Of a DNA stretch of 64,000 nt, positions 1-14,250 are shown piece after piece. This stretch comes from Rhyacophila brunnea (Eukaryota; Arthropoda; Insecta; Trichoptera; Rhyacophilidae). Location of the stretch: contig JAGYXB010001572.1 in assembly GCA_022495005.1 (NCBI GenBank), positions 124,001 through 188,000 on the forward strand, written 5' to 3'. A model generated the notes under the pieces. That model had not been told where the DNA came from and searched no databases. It was given only the letters and a program-made list of their open reading frames with translations. Position 1 is the stretch's first letter. Each line of letters opens with the position of its first letter. The position numbers were made by a program, and so were the translations under genes.

Positions 1-240
1 TTATTATATTAGTAATTGATTTTTAGTTTAATTTTAATCGTTACGTAAGCCATTGAAAATTTATATTCATAATCACGCGTTATCATAATGATATTTAAAT
101 TTTAATTTTCTACTCGCGTGAAAGAGGATGAATTTTTCAATACGATCGAACGAACGCACGTATTCATATTAATATATTATAAAATATGATGGAAGACGGT
201 AGCACAATGTGGAGGAATTCATCTAGACTTAGCGTAAATC

Positions 241-720
241 AATATCTGAGCAAACTTTTTTGGTGTCAATTAGATTGTTGCATTATTAATAATAAGGAGT
301 ACATTGTATACATGTATACAACATAATTGTATGATTCTATGTGTGTCATTAATATGGTGTCAGTTACGACAGTGTCGCACTATTTGTCAGTTAGAACCTT
401 GTAGATTTGAATTGGGGACGTCAGTTATGACATTGTTGCACTTTATTGTCAGATTGAAGATTAAATTTATCGGATAGATTTCTGGAAGCCCGTAACAACA
501 TTAATGCACCTTTTTGTCAGTTAGAACCTTGTAAATCTTAATTGATCAATCAAAACATTATTGTATTTTTTTGGTTTATTCGTAAGATGGAATCGAGGAA
601 GTCGTTTACAACATTAATAATGCACTTTTTTGTCAGGTAGAACCTTGTAGGTTTGAATCGAAGATGTCGTTTACAACATTGTCGCACTTTTTGTCAGTTA
701 GTACTTTGTATTGCGGAATT
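241..720. repeat. Diverged tandem repeat with GTCAGTTAGAACCTTGTAG units
   Basis: A degenerate unit recurs about five times, consisting of a GACATTRTYGCAC-like segment followed by TTTTTGTCAGTTAGAACCTTGTA. Spacing varies between about 60 and 130 bases and copies differ by point changes, so this is an old minisatellite-like array. Confidence 0.6.
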
Positions 721-2351
721 GAAACGGCGACACTGATTGCATTAACACGCTTTTCTCGTTTTATTGAATGTATAGTGATATATCGGACACCAGTATTTGT
801 TAAAATAATAGTGTTGCCATACTATTGCCTGTACGTTTGCAATATGAACTAATCGTTAGTGCTATTTGTTACATGATTATCATCAAAAAATATATATATA
901 TTAAAATTAGTTTCAAAATGTTTATTATGTGTAACTATCAAATAATAATATGTTAGTCGATATGATATTACGGTGACTGTCATTATATAAATACTCAACT
1001 ATTAGATAGCACGTCATTATGTGTCTATGTTTATTCATTGTCTATGTACTAAATGTGGAGATATAATATTATACCCGTTAATCGTAAAGCCATAGTCTCT
1101 CGATCATTCATAATATTGACACATTCAAATAAACAACTTTTAAAACCCGTGTGGTATTAAATGCATCTGATATAATAGGTATTATGTATCAATTTTTTTT
1201 TTAACGCAAATGATCTAAGTGCCAAAAAATAGAAAAGTCTTAAGTGATATTTTTCGTTATAATTATTAAATCTATTGCTGTCCTTATCACATTAATATAA
1301 ATAATAGGACCTATTTAGCGTGAGTATATTTTCATATTATTTTCGGAGGCTTTTTTTTAATTTGATGTAAATCGAAGTAGCAAAAAAATTGATATAAATT
1401 GTTTGAATATAATGTACCTGTCGAGTGCAGATGTTCCCCGATCCTGTGTTTTAGTTGTTATAAAATAGTAGGAATATCATCAAAGTAATCTATATTTCTT
1501 GAGTTGTTCTTATTCCACGTCATCCGGATTACCTTCAATTGTAATTTAGTAAAAATAATGAGTTTTGTTTTGTGACGTAGGTACCTAATAAAATTTAAAC
1601 TCTTTTTTAGGACGATTGCCACAGTTTCTTAATATTTCAAAGTATGGAAAGAGTTACTAACTGTATCGGTATTCATTTCTATATAAATTCGTTTAGGACT
1701 TATATGCCTCGAGATTAACATGAAGTTCTAATCGATAATTCGAGAACTCGGTTACTGTAATGCGGGCGGGACGGTGTAGCATTAGACTGGGTCTAGAGCA
1801 GAGTGCAAAATACAAAATGGCAAGATGGCGCTAGCGTTCACGACTCTGGGATGGGTATTTCCGAATTAATCGAACGCGCGTCAAAAGGGACTAAATACAC
1901 AAAACGTCTGATTATAGAATAAGAAATTTATTAAAAAAAAACTGCAGTTAAAAATTCTGGTCAGATTCTATTGTATTCCGTGTGTTCTTCACTCGGCTGA
2001 AGATTGTACTATTCATTTATGTCTGTTAACGCTACAATATATTGAGACTAAAATTATTAAAAAGAAAAAGAAAGTGCTTTTGGATTATTGTATTCTTAAC
2101 AATACCATTAAAGTAATTACTCAATATATTAAATTGATATAAATACACTCGTTTTTGGGAGATCGCCTGTTGGGAAAACAGCAATATTTTACTTTTCATA
2201 TCAAATGTCATAATATTTTTGATGTTAATTTTATATTAACATACTTCAACATCCTAATGTAGCCCATGTCGCTGATAATATTTGATGAAAATTGTTCTTT
2301 CCGGCAGGCAAATCTTGTGTAAAACTTTTTTTTTTAAAACAATATTTAATG

Positions 2352-2475
2352 CGTTAACGATTTGAAAATTTTTGTTAACGATATTTGAAAAGTATTTGTT
2401 AACAATGTTTGAAAATGATTGTTAACAATATTTGAAAATTATTATTAACGTGTTTGAAAATGATCGTTAACGCAC
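2352..2475. repeat. Short tandem repeat, about 27-bp unit with GTTAACGATATTTGAAAA
   Basis: Five to six consecutive imperfect copies of TTGTTAACRATRTTTGAAAA plus a short variable spacer. The GTTAAC core and the TTTGAAAA half are both retained in nearly every copy. Confidence 0.75.
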
Positions 2476-5400
2476 TCGCAGTCAGTTACAGCATCACGGT
2501 GCGTAAAAATAGTACGCCCAATAATCAATCGTTAAAACAATACGAAAATATGAACCTTAGGAGCTATCAGTGTATTTGGGTAAAGATTATAAAAAAACTT
2601 TGTAACAATCATTACGTAGGGATAACTAACGTCTTCTTCTTCTACTGCTACTTAATCTTTGACCGCGCGTGTTGCCGTTTTGGCCCGCGGAAAAAGTGAA
2701 ACAATAATAAATTTGTATTTTGCATAAGCGAAACTGAACTTGGGTCACGCTAATCGGTAATAGCCGTATGTTCGTTCTGCTAGTGTTAATAAATCTTCTT
2801 CATTTTGTACTCAATGATACGTTTCATAATTTTATCACAAGGCTTGGTAAATTGAAAAGTACAATTTTCAATCCAATTGAGAATTGTATCCAGAACCCTA
2901 TCAACTGCTAATTGTATTTATTTCCAAATTAGAGACAATCTAATCACAAGCATGAGGAAAATTTTGCTTTTTAAATATAAATATTAAATTTCTGACAATC
3001 TCTCATTTCCATAAAACGAATTGAGGATCTGAATAACTCAGATTTTTCCATGCACAAAAAACAGGGAAAGGGGCTAAGTGACTAAACTCATTTATTCTCA
3101 TTTTCAATTATTGTTCGGTTGGTCGTTTAGGTTTGTAATGACGGTGTTTTGGATGGCCCAATTTCAGTTTCGCTCAATAATTAGCCCTCTGACCAAATTG
3201 TTCAATAAAAAATAATAACACTCAATATTCGTCTGTGTAAAAATTAATGAATTGAAGAAAACGTATAAACGAAACATTTCGTAATACATAATATTGTAAA
3301 ATATTTATATAAAACATTATAATATAATAATATACATATATTGTAATATCAACTAGCGCATAGCATGATTGAATTTGATATCAGGAAGTTCATAGAACTC
3401 CATTACTACTCTTTACATTATTATAACTGAAGGTATATAAAATAGGTGTTTTCGTTTTTAGACAGTAAATAGATTATATTCGATGGCCATTTTTAAGGCG
3501 CTGCCGCTTGCAAAAAATATAATATCTATCAATAATAGTGAAAGGTTCCAAGTGCCAATTGTTTCCAGAAACAAGTCAATTATCAATATTCACAAAGTAG
3601 GTCTAAATAAATAATTGAATCTTTAATTAGTCCACATTACACGTAGAAGCAATGAATAGAACTTATTATGTGATATAAGTCTTTGTTGCTCCTGAGATAC
3701 GTTAGATCTTTGTTTTATTCAATGTATATTTTGGCACTTGGAACTTTTTACTTGTTTGTTTTTTTGTTCCTGTTTCCGTTTTGTTACAACACAAATCGAG
3801 TCAAAAAATATACTATCTGAAAATGATGATGTATCATGTTAATATTAGTAAGAAGTTGTTATTTTATTTTTCTTTTTGGCTTTTGAATAAAGATGTAATT
3901 ATTAATAAAATTATTATTGCTCTGTAAAAAGAATTAAAAAAAAAAACAAACTCTTAAGAGGTGTGTAATTTAAAGTATGTAATATTAAAAGAAAATTGTG
4001 CCATTTCATTTTTTTTAGTTAACCTACCATTTGTGTTCAGTGCATTGTTGTTAATTAGAATTCTTTCTTCTTTTGTTTCTTAAATAATTCACCTGCGTCG
4101 GGTGTTTTTGTTTTTAGCTCTTTTATTTTATTCACAAATGCCAAATCGAAGATCGCAATATTTGTATTGTCAATACAATCGAATAATACACACATTTTTC
4201 GATGTTCCAAAATTCTTGTATTGCGGTGAAAGGGCTTATATACCATGCTTCTCGGCCGCAAAAGTCCTATCCACCGTAACGGTGTGATTGTAAAAAAAAA
4301 ATATTTCATCACAATCTCAAACTGTTTATTTTTGGTGTGTGGCAACACTCATGTTTCTTGTCATTATTTGTACATTGTTATAATTAAATTAATTTCGAAG
4401 CGTAGATTCTACGAGCTGGGCACACTTGTGTATAAAAATGGTGAGTGCGCTTGTTAACTAGAGAGCGCACGTGTGTATGTAATATTGTATGTAAAGAGTT
4501 ATATATTTGAGCGAGAAACGAGATATATATTTATGTATATTTAATATTATTATCCGCTGCTGTTTTGAGTAGACATTTTGAAGTAGTGTGGCACTGTTTA
4601 CAAAGCTCTTGACGCATGTTCCATATTAAAAAAAAATTATGGATCATTTATTTAATTCTTGGCACAAGATATGAAATATGACGTTTGCCAAATGGCTGTC
4701 ACTGACTGTGGCGGGTTCTCATTAGGTATACAGCAAGTGCATTTCAATAGTGTCCGTGTCATGTTATCAAATGAAAAAAAAAATTAACAACATTGGAATT
4801 GAAATGGTTCTAGACGTGGGACGTTCATGTACAACTGATTAAAACTACATTAGTCAGAGCCTGTTCGTAAATCAGCAGTGCACCATCACCATGTCTCATG
4901 ACTGACTCATGAATTCATTGCTAAAAGCTCTGTTTCTAAAGTCAGAGAATGCCTGTGAAACAGTGAACAGCTTTTGTACAAATGTAATATTATACCGTTT
5001 CATGACATCATAAGCAAGTTTTCATGATTCATCGCTTGATGACATGATTGTTTCTTCAATAGTCATGAATGACGAAGATTAAAAAGCAGACTTGCGTGTT
5101 ACAATGATATTGCGCAATACAATCGTATTTCCTACTGACTCAAATGAAGTAACCTGTCAGAACAGATCTAATTGAAGAAAAGTGACTCGATTTCCGTGGC
5201 TAAATGGTTCCCACATCTTTAAAACAACTGTCCTAAAGTAATAAATATTAATGGCATTTTGTTGGAAATATGGTAGTTTTATTTTCACATTCAATCTAAT
5301 ATATCAAGCAACCGCAATTTACCGTAACATCCCACAAAATAGATTATCGTTTTGGTATATTATGGTGCAGAATGGAACATGCGCCGAAAGCTTTGTCAAA

Positions 5401-8313
5401 TAATGATGATTTATGTCGAAAAGAAAAACAAAAAAAAAAGAAATTATGAATATTATATTAACCAACCACATTACGCTTCACATAGAGAGAGACTCATATT
5501 GTTACATTATTATGATTAAATGAAAATGATTAACTAGTTATTAAAAAAAGTGTAATCTGTTTTATTATTGTATCATTACTGTAATTATTATAATTATTAT
5601 TCATTGTATGTTTGTAAAGATGGCAACAAATAATTATTATTGACTAACCTTCAATAAAATATAATATACGATAGCGATTTATTTTTATCGAAGAATTCTA
5701 CCAATTAAAGAAGGTCATCTGTACATTCTCAGAATAAGCTTAAACGTGTAAATCTTTGTGCATTACCGGATAGATGGCAGTATGTAATTATATTGTATTA
5801 TAAATAAATAATAAAAATATATATTATATTTTTATCAATGGTCACGTACTATGCCTTGTAATTTTGAATTCTCATTATTTTTATGCATTAAAAAAATACT
5901 TTATTGAAGGTCTGTCACTCATACTATGTTAAAATAAAGAAATATTTTTCAAGTCTATTATAAATCTGCCGCTGTCGCGTATTATGTGACGGTAATTATT
6001 ACTGACAAATTAAAATGTTACGAATATTGGTTTGAATGTCTGCTAAATAGTAGTTTTATATTAGTCTTGTATGTGGAATATTATTTGAAGTGTTTATTTT
6101 GTCAACACGTAAAATTGTAACGTGCCAAAGGACACTTTGGTGTTAGATAAAATTAAAATGTTGCCAGTATATTATTATTAATTAATTATTATCAATAAAA
6201 ACTGTTCTGTGTTTTAATTTTCTCCCATATTTATTATTTTATTTTTTCTCTGCTTCGTTTTTTGTTTTGTTTTTTTTTTAGAATGTTAAAAACATCTCTC
6301 AGTTTTTTTTTTTAAATGATTCATGATATTATTATTGTTTATGGTTAAATAGTTGTTATCTTATAATTATTATTGTGATTTGGGGATTCAATTGTAACAG
6401 AATCTTAGTAGTCAAAATGTTACATAGGCCCTTGAGGGCGGTGTAATCAAATTCGGCTTTTATAATTGATTAAATTAAATCCTGACATCCTATCATAATA
6501 TTTCTGTAGTTATTATAATGTTAATTTTTTTTTGTATATAATAGAAAATACATCATAACCAAATGTTGAATTTTTGTTTTTTTTTATTTTTCTTTTTCAT
6601 TTGCTTTATAGTCATTTTGAAAAAGAATCTTTCCCATTATTTATTTCATTTACTTTTTTTCCTCTACACCTATTACAGGCAAAATATGATAACTCTATTT
6701 ATTTAATTTTAACCATTTCCTTGCGTACAAGTTCCATGCTGTTCAGGCAAAACATGGTTAATTATTAAATTAAGGTACATACTAAAATCCTCCAATTCTA
6801 AGATACAATAAATCCTTAAGGATATTCAACTCGATACTGACATAATCACGACTCGGAAAACTCAACAAAGACTTAATCCAGAGTTGAAAGTTAAAAATTC
6901 GACTCTTAAACTCTTACTCTCGAATATTAAAGGCGAATGAATGTCGCTTTACCAAAAAAAAAGAGAGTGATTTTGTATTGGCGCTTACGAAAATGAAACA
7001 TAGGCATATTGGATACACGTATCAATTAAAACTCTGGCGCTATAAATAGTATGGATTCTGTGCGTCGTGTTGACGACTTTCTGAATTACACACTTATGCA
7101 AAATCTATCTTGCATGTTGTTACACATGTCTTTTCCAACAAAAAAATGTTGCATCAACACTGTCCGACAGCAAATTAGGTTACATGTGTTTGTGAATGCC
7201 AACAGATCCACATCGACAAAATTGACGTGTCATGTGTTGAATTTGTATGTGTGTATAAAAATAACAATACTGAAGTTATCAAGTTTAGTACGCGAAGGAC
7301 ACTCATATTTTTATTTTTTTAGCAAGTTATCATGTTTTGTCAAAGAGGTGATAATAGGTATTTTACGTTCCGGAGATGATACATATTATTTATAACTTTG
7401 TGGCATCTATGGTTGAAAGAATTACGTTCAGAAATATGTTTAATATTATAAAATCATATTAAATCCCAAAATACAACGATTTTAATATTATAAATGAATG
7501 TTAACTGACAAAAAAAAAACACTTGTGCTTATTCTATGTGTCATATTATTATCATAATTGTCTGTTTAAACAAATGTAGCGTGACATTATTAAAAAAAAA
7601 TATCGGTGTTAATAAATAAATGTTGCATTATGTCGCTAGGTGAACTATTTAAATATCGGATAATAACACGCGCATTCATAACACAATTATGTCAATTTTT
7701 TAGTCGTTGTGATATGATCGACGAAATGGCGAAGGTATTTTTTGCATTCTTAAAATGGCTGCCACAGGCCAGTGAATTTTCTCTACCGTTCCGCAAGCAA
7801 TAACTGAGCATCTGTCTGGTAAACTTACACCGTATTTAACTATACAATTTATGTATTTTGGGTCTAAATTACATATATTCATGACGTATGTTAGATGGTC
7901 AGTTATTGCTTTCAGAAAAACACAGTTAGTTCCTTTTTGCACTTATTAACCTCTTACAAAACTGAAAATTTGTTATATTAAAATGGCCGTCTTATTGTTG
8001 TAATATGTCATATCATAAAGTATTATATCCTTAAATTTAATATAAAGCTATTTTACGCAAAGACAATTGCTACAAAACTTTGTTTTTTGCTCCTAATAAC
8101 ATTATATTTGCTATAATTATTATTCTTTTATAACTGGGCTATGTTATGTGACATGATAAATGGACTTCAATATTCAAACCGTAAATATGCCTCTGAAACT
8201 AAAACATTGTAACTCAAGTTACTATATAATATGTACATAGGAATTTAATATTCACTTTACTTCGATTCGATTTAGACTTTTTGGTGAAGTAGATATTACA
8301 GACATACTAAGCG

Positions 8314-8995
8314 TCAGTGGCAAAGAGTTGGCTGTTAAGATTCGACATACATAGTGCACCCTAAACTTTGTCAGTCAAACGTATTTATTTTCATTGAACT
8401 AATACAACAATGTGTAGATAGTGTTTAATACAAGCCATAGTAGATAACAGTCATAAAATATTCGTTTATCTATACAATATCTTAAATTATAAATATTTCT
8501 TATTTATGATGGTTTGGTTAGGCAGGACTTAATGAATTTTAAAAAACTAACTAACTACTACTACACTCTGTCACGCGCCAACGTTGATGCATAAGGCAAG
8601 CACAAATACGATCCACTTGTCAGACCTGTAGCGCGTAAGGGAGGGCTGGCCACGGTGACGGAACCCTTAAGGCTGTGAAGCATCTTCATGATTACCTCAA
8701 TCACCGAGGGCTGATGTGTCTGCTCAGGAACTCAAGTATTTGTAACATGGTCGTACCAGTGTACCAAAACCATCCATAATATTAATTAATTCAGTAAAAA
8801 CAAATAGTGTGCACTATTTTCGTCGGATCGCCCATAGCATATCTAAACTAATATGGTTCGGTTTAGGCAAGGCTAAATTGATTTTTTAAATCTAACCAGC
8901 ACCATCTACAATTTGAATAAATAGTTCAGTGAAAACAAATAAGTATGACTGACAAAGTTTAGTGTGCATTATTTATGTCGTATCTTAGCAACCGA
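8314..8995. mobile_element. hAT-like MITE, family 'CAGTGGCGAAGGGTGG', interrupted copy
   Basis: The left end CAGTGGCAAAGAGTTGG and internal CTAAACTTTGTCAGTC match the complete copy at 51442-52028. The right end (TATCTTAGCAACCGACCTCC) is decayed. About 210 bases of unrelated GC-rich DNA (8556-8766) replace or interrupt the middle. Confidence 0.7.
8556..8766 (-). other. GC-rich insert of unknown origin inside a MITE
   Basis: Compared with sister copies, this stretch does not belong to the MITE. It is markedly richer in G and C than its surroundings and carries an open minus-strand frame of over 50 codons, with no recognised domain and no ATG that decides a start. A captured host mRNA or gene fragment is possible; the function is unknown. 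Confidence 0.45.
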
Positions 8996-9585
8996 CCTCC
9001 ACCGTTCAAATGGACTTAAGAATGTAATGAAATATATTTTATTGTATGAGATTCATACAATAAAATTAGTTAAAACATAGCATGGTCCAGTTAATATTAT
9101 AAAACTCATAATGACCGTATTAGTTAATTTAAATTTTTTTAATACTATTTTGATTATTTTCTATGGGCAACTGACCAATATAAATACATCGTAATCATTA
9201 TCAACTCATGCTATACGAGATATATAAATTGTGTAATATTTTGTAATTATTATTAATTGTTTCTTGTTAACAATTTTGTATTCTTTCAATTGTATACTCA
9301 AAACATTTTTATTTTACACAACAAAACACATAATAATATAATATCATCGCTGTTCTGATACAAGTGTATTTCTCTGCGGCGCTACGTTCCCGGTTGAACA
9401 ATGGCGGCGTCGATTCTTATCATTCTTTTAATTATCGACACAATCTGATAAATAACCTCACTTTATTATCTAATTGCTCAAATTATGATTTATGCCAACC
9501 AAAATTGATTATTTTCAATGCAAAAGAATTACGCATTACATCAATAGTTATATTTTAAATTAATATCCATAATATAAAACATAAT

Positions 9586-9950
9586 GTTACATGTAAATTG
9601 TACGTAAAACATTTCACCGTAGCACAGTTCGTCGTGAGCTTTCTGTACGGTCACCAATTTTTTTAGATTCAATATGAACATTAATTTAATTTTCATAGCT
9701 GATTTTGGCAAAATTCATGAATTCAAGAATGAAAACCTAATCTAACCTAACAAACGTATATCGGCTATTTTCAAAATTTGTGTAAACTGATAAGAACCGT
9801 GTTTTATTTAGACATGAATTTTATCTCAGTACTATACGACCCAAAGAACTTGGACAGTCTTTAATATACGGCCATATATTTCCGATACAACATTTCACGG
9901 TGAAGTGTGATACGGCGAACTGCATACGTACAAGTTTCCGGACATGATAA
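9586..9950. mobile_element. MITE with TTAGG core, copy 1
   Basis: Imperfect inverted ends: CATGTAAATTGTACGTAAAA on the left and CATACGTACAAGTTTCCGG on the right, each followed inward by a TTCACCG motif. The centre has a degenerate run of AACCTAA. Relatives occur at 23437-23860, 28065-28335 and 49240-50025. Confidence 0.65.
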
Positions 9951-10227
9951 ACAGGGTGTTTGACAATTGAGCGCTTTTCCGAAATAAGAACATTGGAATA
10001 CCACTAGTTTTCAGTAAATTAGTTCAAATTATGCGTCATTCATACCGGCAAAAAATCATTATATTATCTTTACAAAAGATGGTACTACAAATTTGACTGA
10101 TGATACACTCAAAGTATTGGCTCTGGGTTCGATTCCTGGTGAGGTCACAATATATTTATGTATTTTTCTCAAAACCGAATGTTTGATTGTTTGACTTCTA
10201 CTACTACATTATTGTAATGGTAAAAAG

Positions 10228-10625
10228 AATATATTGACGATGATCTGACAACAGTATCTATCTGCAGTTTTGGCGAATTCTGGATTATTGGTGTATTTTG
10301 GACAAAATTTGGTGACAGATCAAATGGAAATATTGTTCTACGAAAAAAATCCTAAGGTGCTCAAATTTGACGTGGAAAATAAATAGTGTCTATCTGCATC
10401 GAAGTGCCTAGAAACTAAAAAGAAATATTATCTATCTGCTTGATTTATTTTATTATGACATTACAATTTCCATACATCTTTAAATCACTGTTTTAGTACT
10501 AATATTAAATCATTTCACTTTAAAAATAAAAATAATACTGATAATGACAAAAAACAGTTTTTTGAACCCCCTGAAAAATTGACTATATGTCAAATAAATA
10601 CTATTGTCAGATCACCGTCGATATT
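10228..10625. mobile_element. Inverted-repeat element (GATCTGACAAYAGTA termini)
   Basis: The left end TGACGATGATCTGACAACAG is matched in reverse complement by CTATTGTCAGATCACCGTCG at the right. There is no coding capacity. Superfamily unknown; no clear target duplication. Confidence 0.55.
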
Positions 10626-10639
10626 TTTTTTCCTTCTTT

Positions 10640-13600
10640 ATAACATGTATCTCATGGATTTTGAATGTGTTTAATCGCTGTTATCTCAAACTGAAAGTGG
10701 CAGGATATCGCTGTTTTTCCGGAGGGGCTCAATAATTGGCAATCTCAAAAGTCAAAGTAATAACAAAACTCTAATAAAGATATTATATTGATAAATTGGA
10801 TATCAAATATTAAGGGTTGTAAGGCTACCACCATGTGGATGAAGACACTATAATAATGCTAAGCGTGTTTCAGTTAATAAAAACATAGTAAGTAAATTAA
10901 CTTATGGATACAATTCATGTTACCATTGCAATGAGATTAGCTTTGGCACTTAACTGTGTTTATGATAAAATTCATATAGATTCTATATTATAGAACAACT
11001 GAGTCGTCTGATTGCAATATCCATCAAATCCACAACCCATAAATTTTGGCTAATGACCGTTTGCCGTAGCAAACTAAAACATTCGAATGATGATTTTGTT
11101 GGAATATGGTGAATAATAAAATTAATAGACAACATTTACTTTTGTTATACTCAAAACCATAAAATATTGTTCATATTTAGGGGTCGCCATAAATGGGGAC
11201 ATCACACGATTTTTGGTATTTTTTAATATATTGTTTGTTAAACTTTAACAACAAATTCGTTGACAACGATCAATTTCAGTGAATTTTGTGGAAAAATGAA
11301 TTTAAATTTTGTTTTGTTTTCTAACTTTACAACACCCCCCCTTAACTCCTTCGTCAAAAATCCCTGAAAGCATGACGTCATATATGGATGAACCCTTATG
11401 GAATGAATAAAATGATCTGACACTTTTAATTTAACTTTCCTCGGCCAGTTAATCTATATAAGAAAAATTCTTGGCTTCATTAGTATAAATTATACAGCTT
11501 GAATCAGAACAGCGTTTGATATTACGTAGCCATTAATTTTTAATAAAAAGAATTGACGTATATTTAAAATGTTTTGTTTGTAATATGTAAAAGCCATATC
11601 TTGAGCAAAAAAAAAGGTGTATGATTAATGTAACGTTGAGTTGATTTTGCTCGCACACATGTCAATTAGTAGTCAGACTGTTTAGAGGACAAAAAAAACA
11701 TAAAAATGAGGGCATCTTGTTGTTTGTTAGTTGAAGCGAGACAAAACAAATGCAGGAGGGAGTCAGATATATTATTTTATCAAAAATAATTCCATATAAT
11801 ATTATAAAAACTTAGTAATTACATTTAATAAAAAATCACAGATTACCCCGTTTCACAATATTATTTATTTAAAAACTGTATAGAAACCACCGACATCTAT
11901 GAAATGAATTTTTAAATAACTCTTTTTAGATGGAGATGGAATGAAATTTTGAATCACTATGAAGAGATATTATAATTCAGGTAACGTAAACATTGAAGTG
12001 AGGCCAAGTCAGTTACCATGCTCTCTCCTAAATGCCCTACAGAGTGAAGGTTACATTAACATACTTTTTTATGGGGAATAGTTGTTAGCCATGCTCCCAA
12101 CCCATTGGGTGTCATAAACTACATCGTTGCCCATCTGTCTTATATGAAAATATAATTAAATTGCATTGCTTTACAATTTTAAAAATCAACTCCCAGTGAA
12201 AGCAAACGACGGAGAAAAGTACCTATTCATTGGCTGACTGCAAAAATTCATTAACTAATAATAATGATTTCTTGAATGTTTAACACAAAATGATGACTTT
12301 CATTGGCTGTCATGAAGTATAAATGAAAGATGCAAAGTTTAAGCAAAATGACACTTAATGACTTTTGGCAGTTAGTTATAATAATATTATAATTATCCAG
12401 TTTTGCTTTATTACGTGTTATCTTATAGAAGTAAGGTACATTACTGAGATTTAAATGCATGGTTTTTGTCATCTGCCTTTAATTTAAATGAGAAAAATAT
12501 AAACAGGAAAAATCTTTGGGCCTCTTGAGTATTTAAGAAAGGTCTTGTAAATTAAATTATCTTGCTTGATGATCTATAAATACCTACAAAAGATTATTTA
12601 TTAAATTGTTATTCTCAGATGGACCATAATATCATCGACGTTCATGGAAATGGCAATTTTTAGCTAAAAATGTCAATGGATTCAGAAAAATATAAGTAAA
12701 CATTAAACGAGCCATGGTCAGAAATTGGATAAAATACTAAACCTGACCAATCAGAGAGCAAAACTTGATTTTTACACATTTTTAAATATTCAAACTCGAA
12801 ACTATGTTTCTGCTGATATTGACTTTTGCCTGAATGGCAAAAAGACATGAATCTGTTTTAAACCTTACAACTTCTATTTCGGGGATGGAAATATAAAAGA
12901 GGAGATTTAGTGAATTGGCTGACTTCCACCCTTCTATTATATATAACTTTCGCTAAAAAGCCATTTCAACCCACCGTGGCAAAGAGTTACTTCCTGGGTA
13001 TTTTTATCCTATTGGCTTGGTGTAAAATTAAATTAAAATATACATATTTTTTCAATCAAATAAATAATATACAGGTATCCGGATTCACAACTCAGAAGTG
13101 TGTAATGTTTCCCGTTTTTATTTCAAAACCAAAATATATTATGTTTAGCAAAAATGGTAAACTGTCAACCTTCATAATAAAAAGTCTGTAAAGATACCTC
13201 CATAATATGGTATGTCTGGAGAAAATTTTAGACAGAAAATTATTATTTTATTTTAAATAATCAAAATACTAACCATTGTGTTATCTAGTCTGTTTTATTA
13301 ATTCATAAAAAATAATAAAATAATTACATATTATATGTATCTATATTTTAATATAAAAAATATGTATATATTTTAAGAAATATAATATTATTTTTTAGTA
13401 TTCTATTTTTTTGTTAAAATCCACTTTATGGATGTGCTTATTTTTTTAATATATATAATATAAAATGAAATGGAATCATTCTGACTACCCCTCCTGCATT
13501 AAATATATAGTATGTATATAAAACTAAGTTATTTGATGAAAATATATAATTATAAAATATATACATTATATATTGCAAATAAAAGAATAAAAAATATTTA

Positions 13601-13730
13601 TAATTGTTTTATTTATTTTCTTCTCCGTCAGTTTCTTATAATAAATTTACAAATAAGGTTACTTTAAAAATAATCTGGCAAAAAGTAGATACGTTCACAG
13701 GGATAATAATCACTAGATAGGTAAGTAAGG
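10640..13730. other. Noncoding AT-rich stretch
   Basis: No gene, RNA or clear TE could be supported on either strand. Short frames such as 12910-13191 (+) have no recognisable domain. At 11181-11213 there is a TE-end-like GGGGTCGCCATAAATGGGGAC sequence without a partner. Confidence 0.4.
13240..13620. repeat. Extremely A+T-rich low-complexity block
   Basis: Almost uninterrupted A and T with repeated TATATAATATAAAA patterns. It is simple sequence; no other function can be assigned. Confidence 0.6.
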
Positions 13731-13788
13731 GCCATATGCATAGTAATACTTATTTACATACTACAGTATTACTATGCATTTTTCAATT

Positions 13789-14172
13789 CTGTATACCAGA
13801 GGTAAACTATTGTAACTCCAAAAACCGTGAAATGGAGTTATTGTTATATTGTTACTTCATTACTTAAGTATCCTGCATACATGGTAAACAGCTGTAACTC
13901 ATATTACTCTTATTTTAAAAGTTAAAAATTAAAAATTTCATTGTAACTCCATAACTATTAGAGGTAAACAATAGTAAGAAAACATACAATTCTTTTGATG
14001 AAGCTTATAATCTAACTACAGCGGTAAACAAACAAAAAGGTTTGGATAAATAGATAAATTTTATCTTTTTCCATTCACGAATGCCACAAGTTGAAAGTTC
14101 CAAAAATCACAAATTCATTTCTCCTGTGAAGTTGTCATTTTGGATTTACCGTAGTTTACCTCTGGTATACAG
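13789..14172. mobile_element. 384-bp MITE with CTGTATACC termini and AATT target duplication
   Basis: Inverted termini CTGTATACCAGAGGTAAACT / AGTTTACCTCTGGTATACAG. AATT flanks both sides (13785-13788 and 14173-14176). The nearby paralogous sequence at 14640-14735 shows the uninterrupted target (ATGCGCTTGCCAATTTTGG), which supports a real insertion. Superfamily not determined. Confidence 0.75.
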
Positions 14173-14250
14173 AATTTAGGAATCAACCAAAGGAGTGTGG
14201 CTCTCCTAACGGTGAAATTGAAACAAAACTGGCAACTATCATAATAGCCC

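Larger units (their letters stand above)
1..8313. other. AT-rich noncoding region, no gene recognised
   Basis: Both strands show only short, unconvincing frames, the longest 114 codons at 7051-7395 with no recognisable domain. Long T and A runs, many AATAAA motifs and simple repeats are present. None of the TE families repeated elsewhere in the window was noticed here. It could be intergenic DNA or a long 3' UTR of a gene to the left; neither can be shown. Confidence 0.5.

Noticed and set aside
7051..7395. 114-codon ORF
   Set aside because: No recognisable motif, composition like the surrounding noncoding DNA, no splice or promoter support.
10118..10148. GGTTCGATTCCTGG, tRNA B-box-like
   Set aside because: No matching A box or stems; too little for a tRNA or a SINE call.
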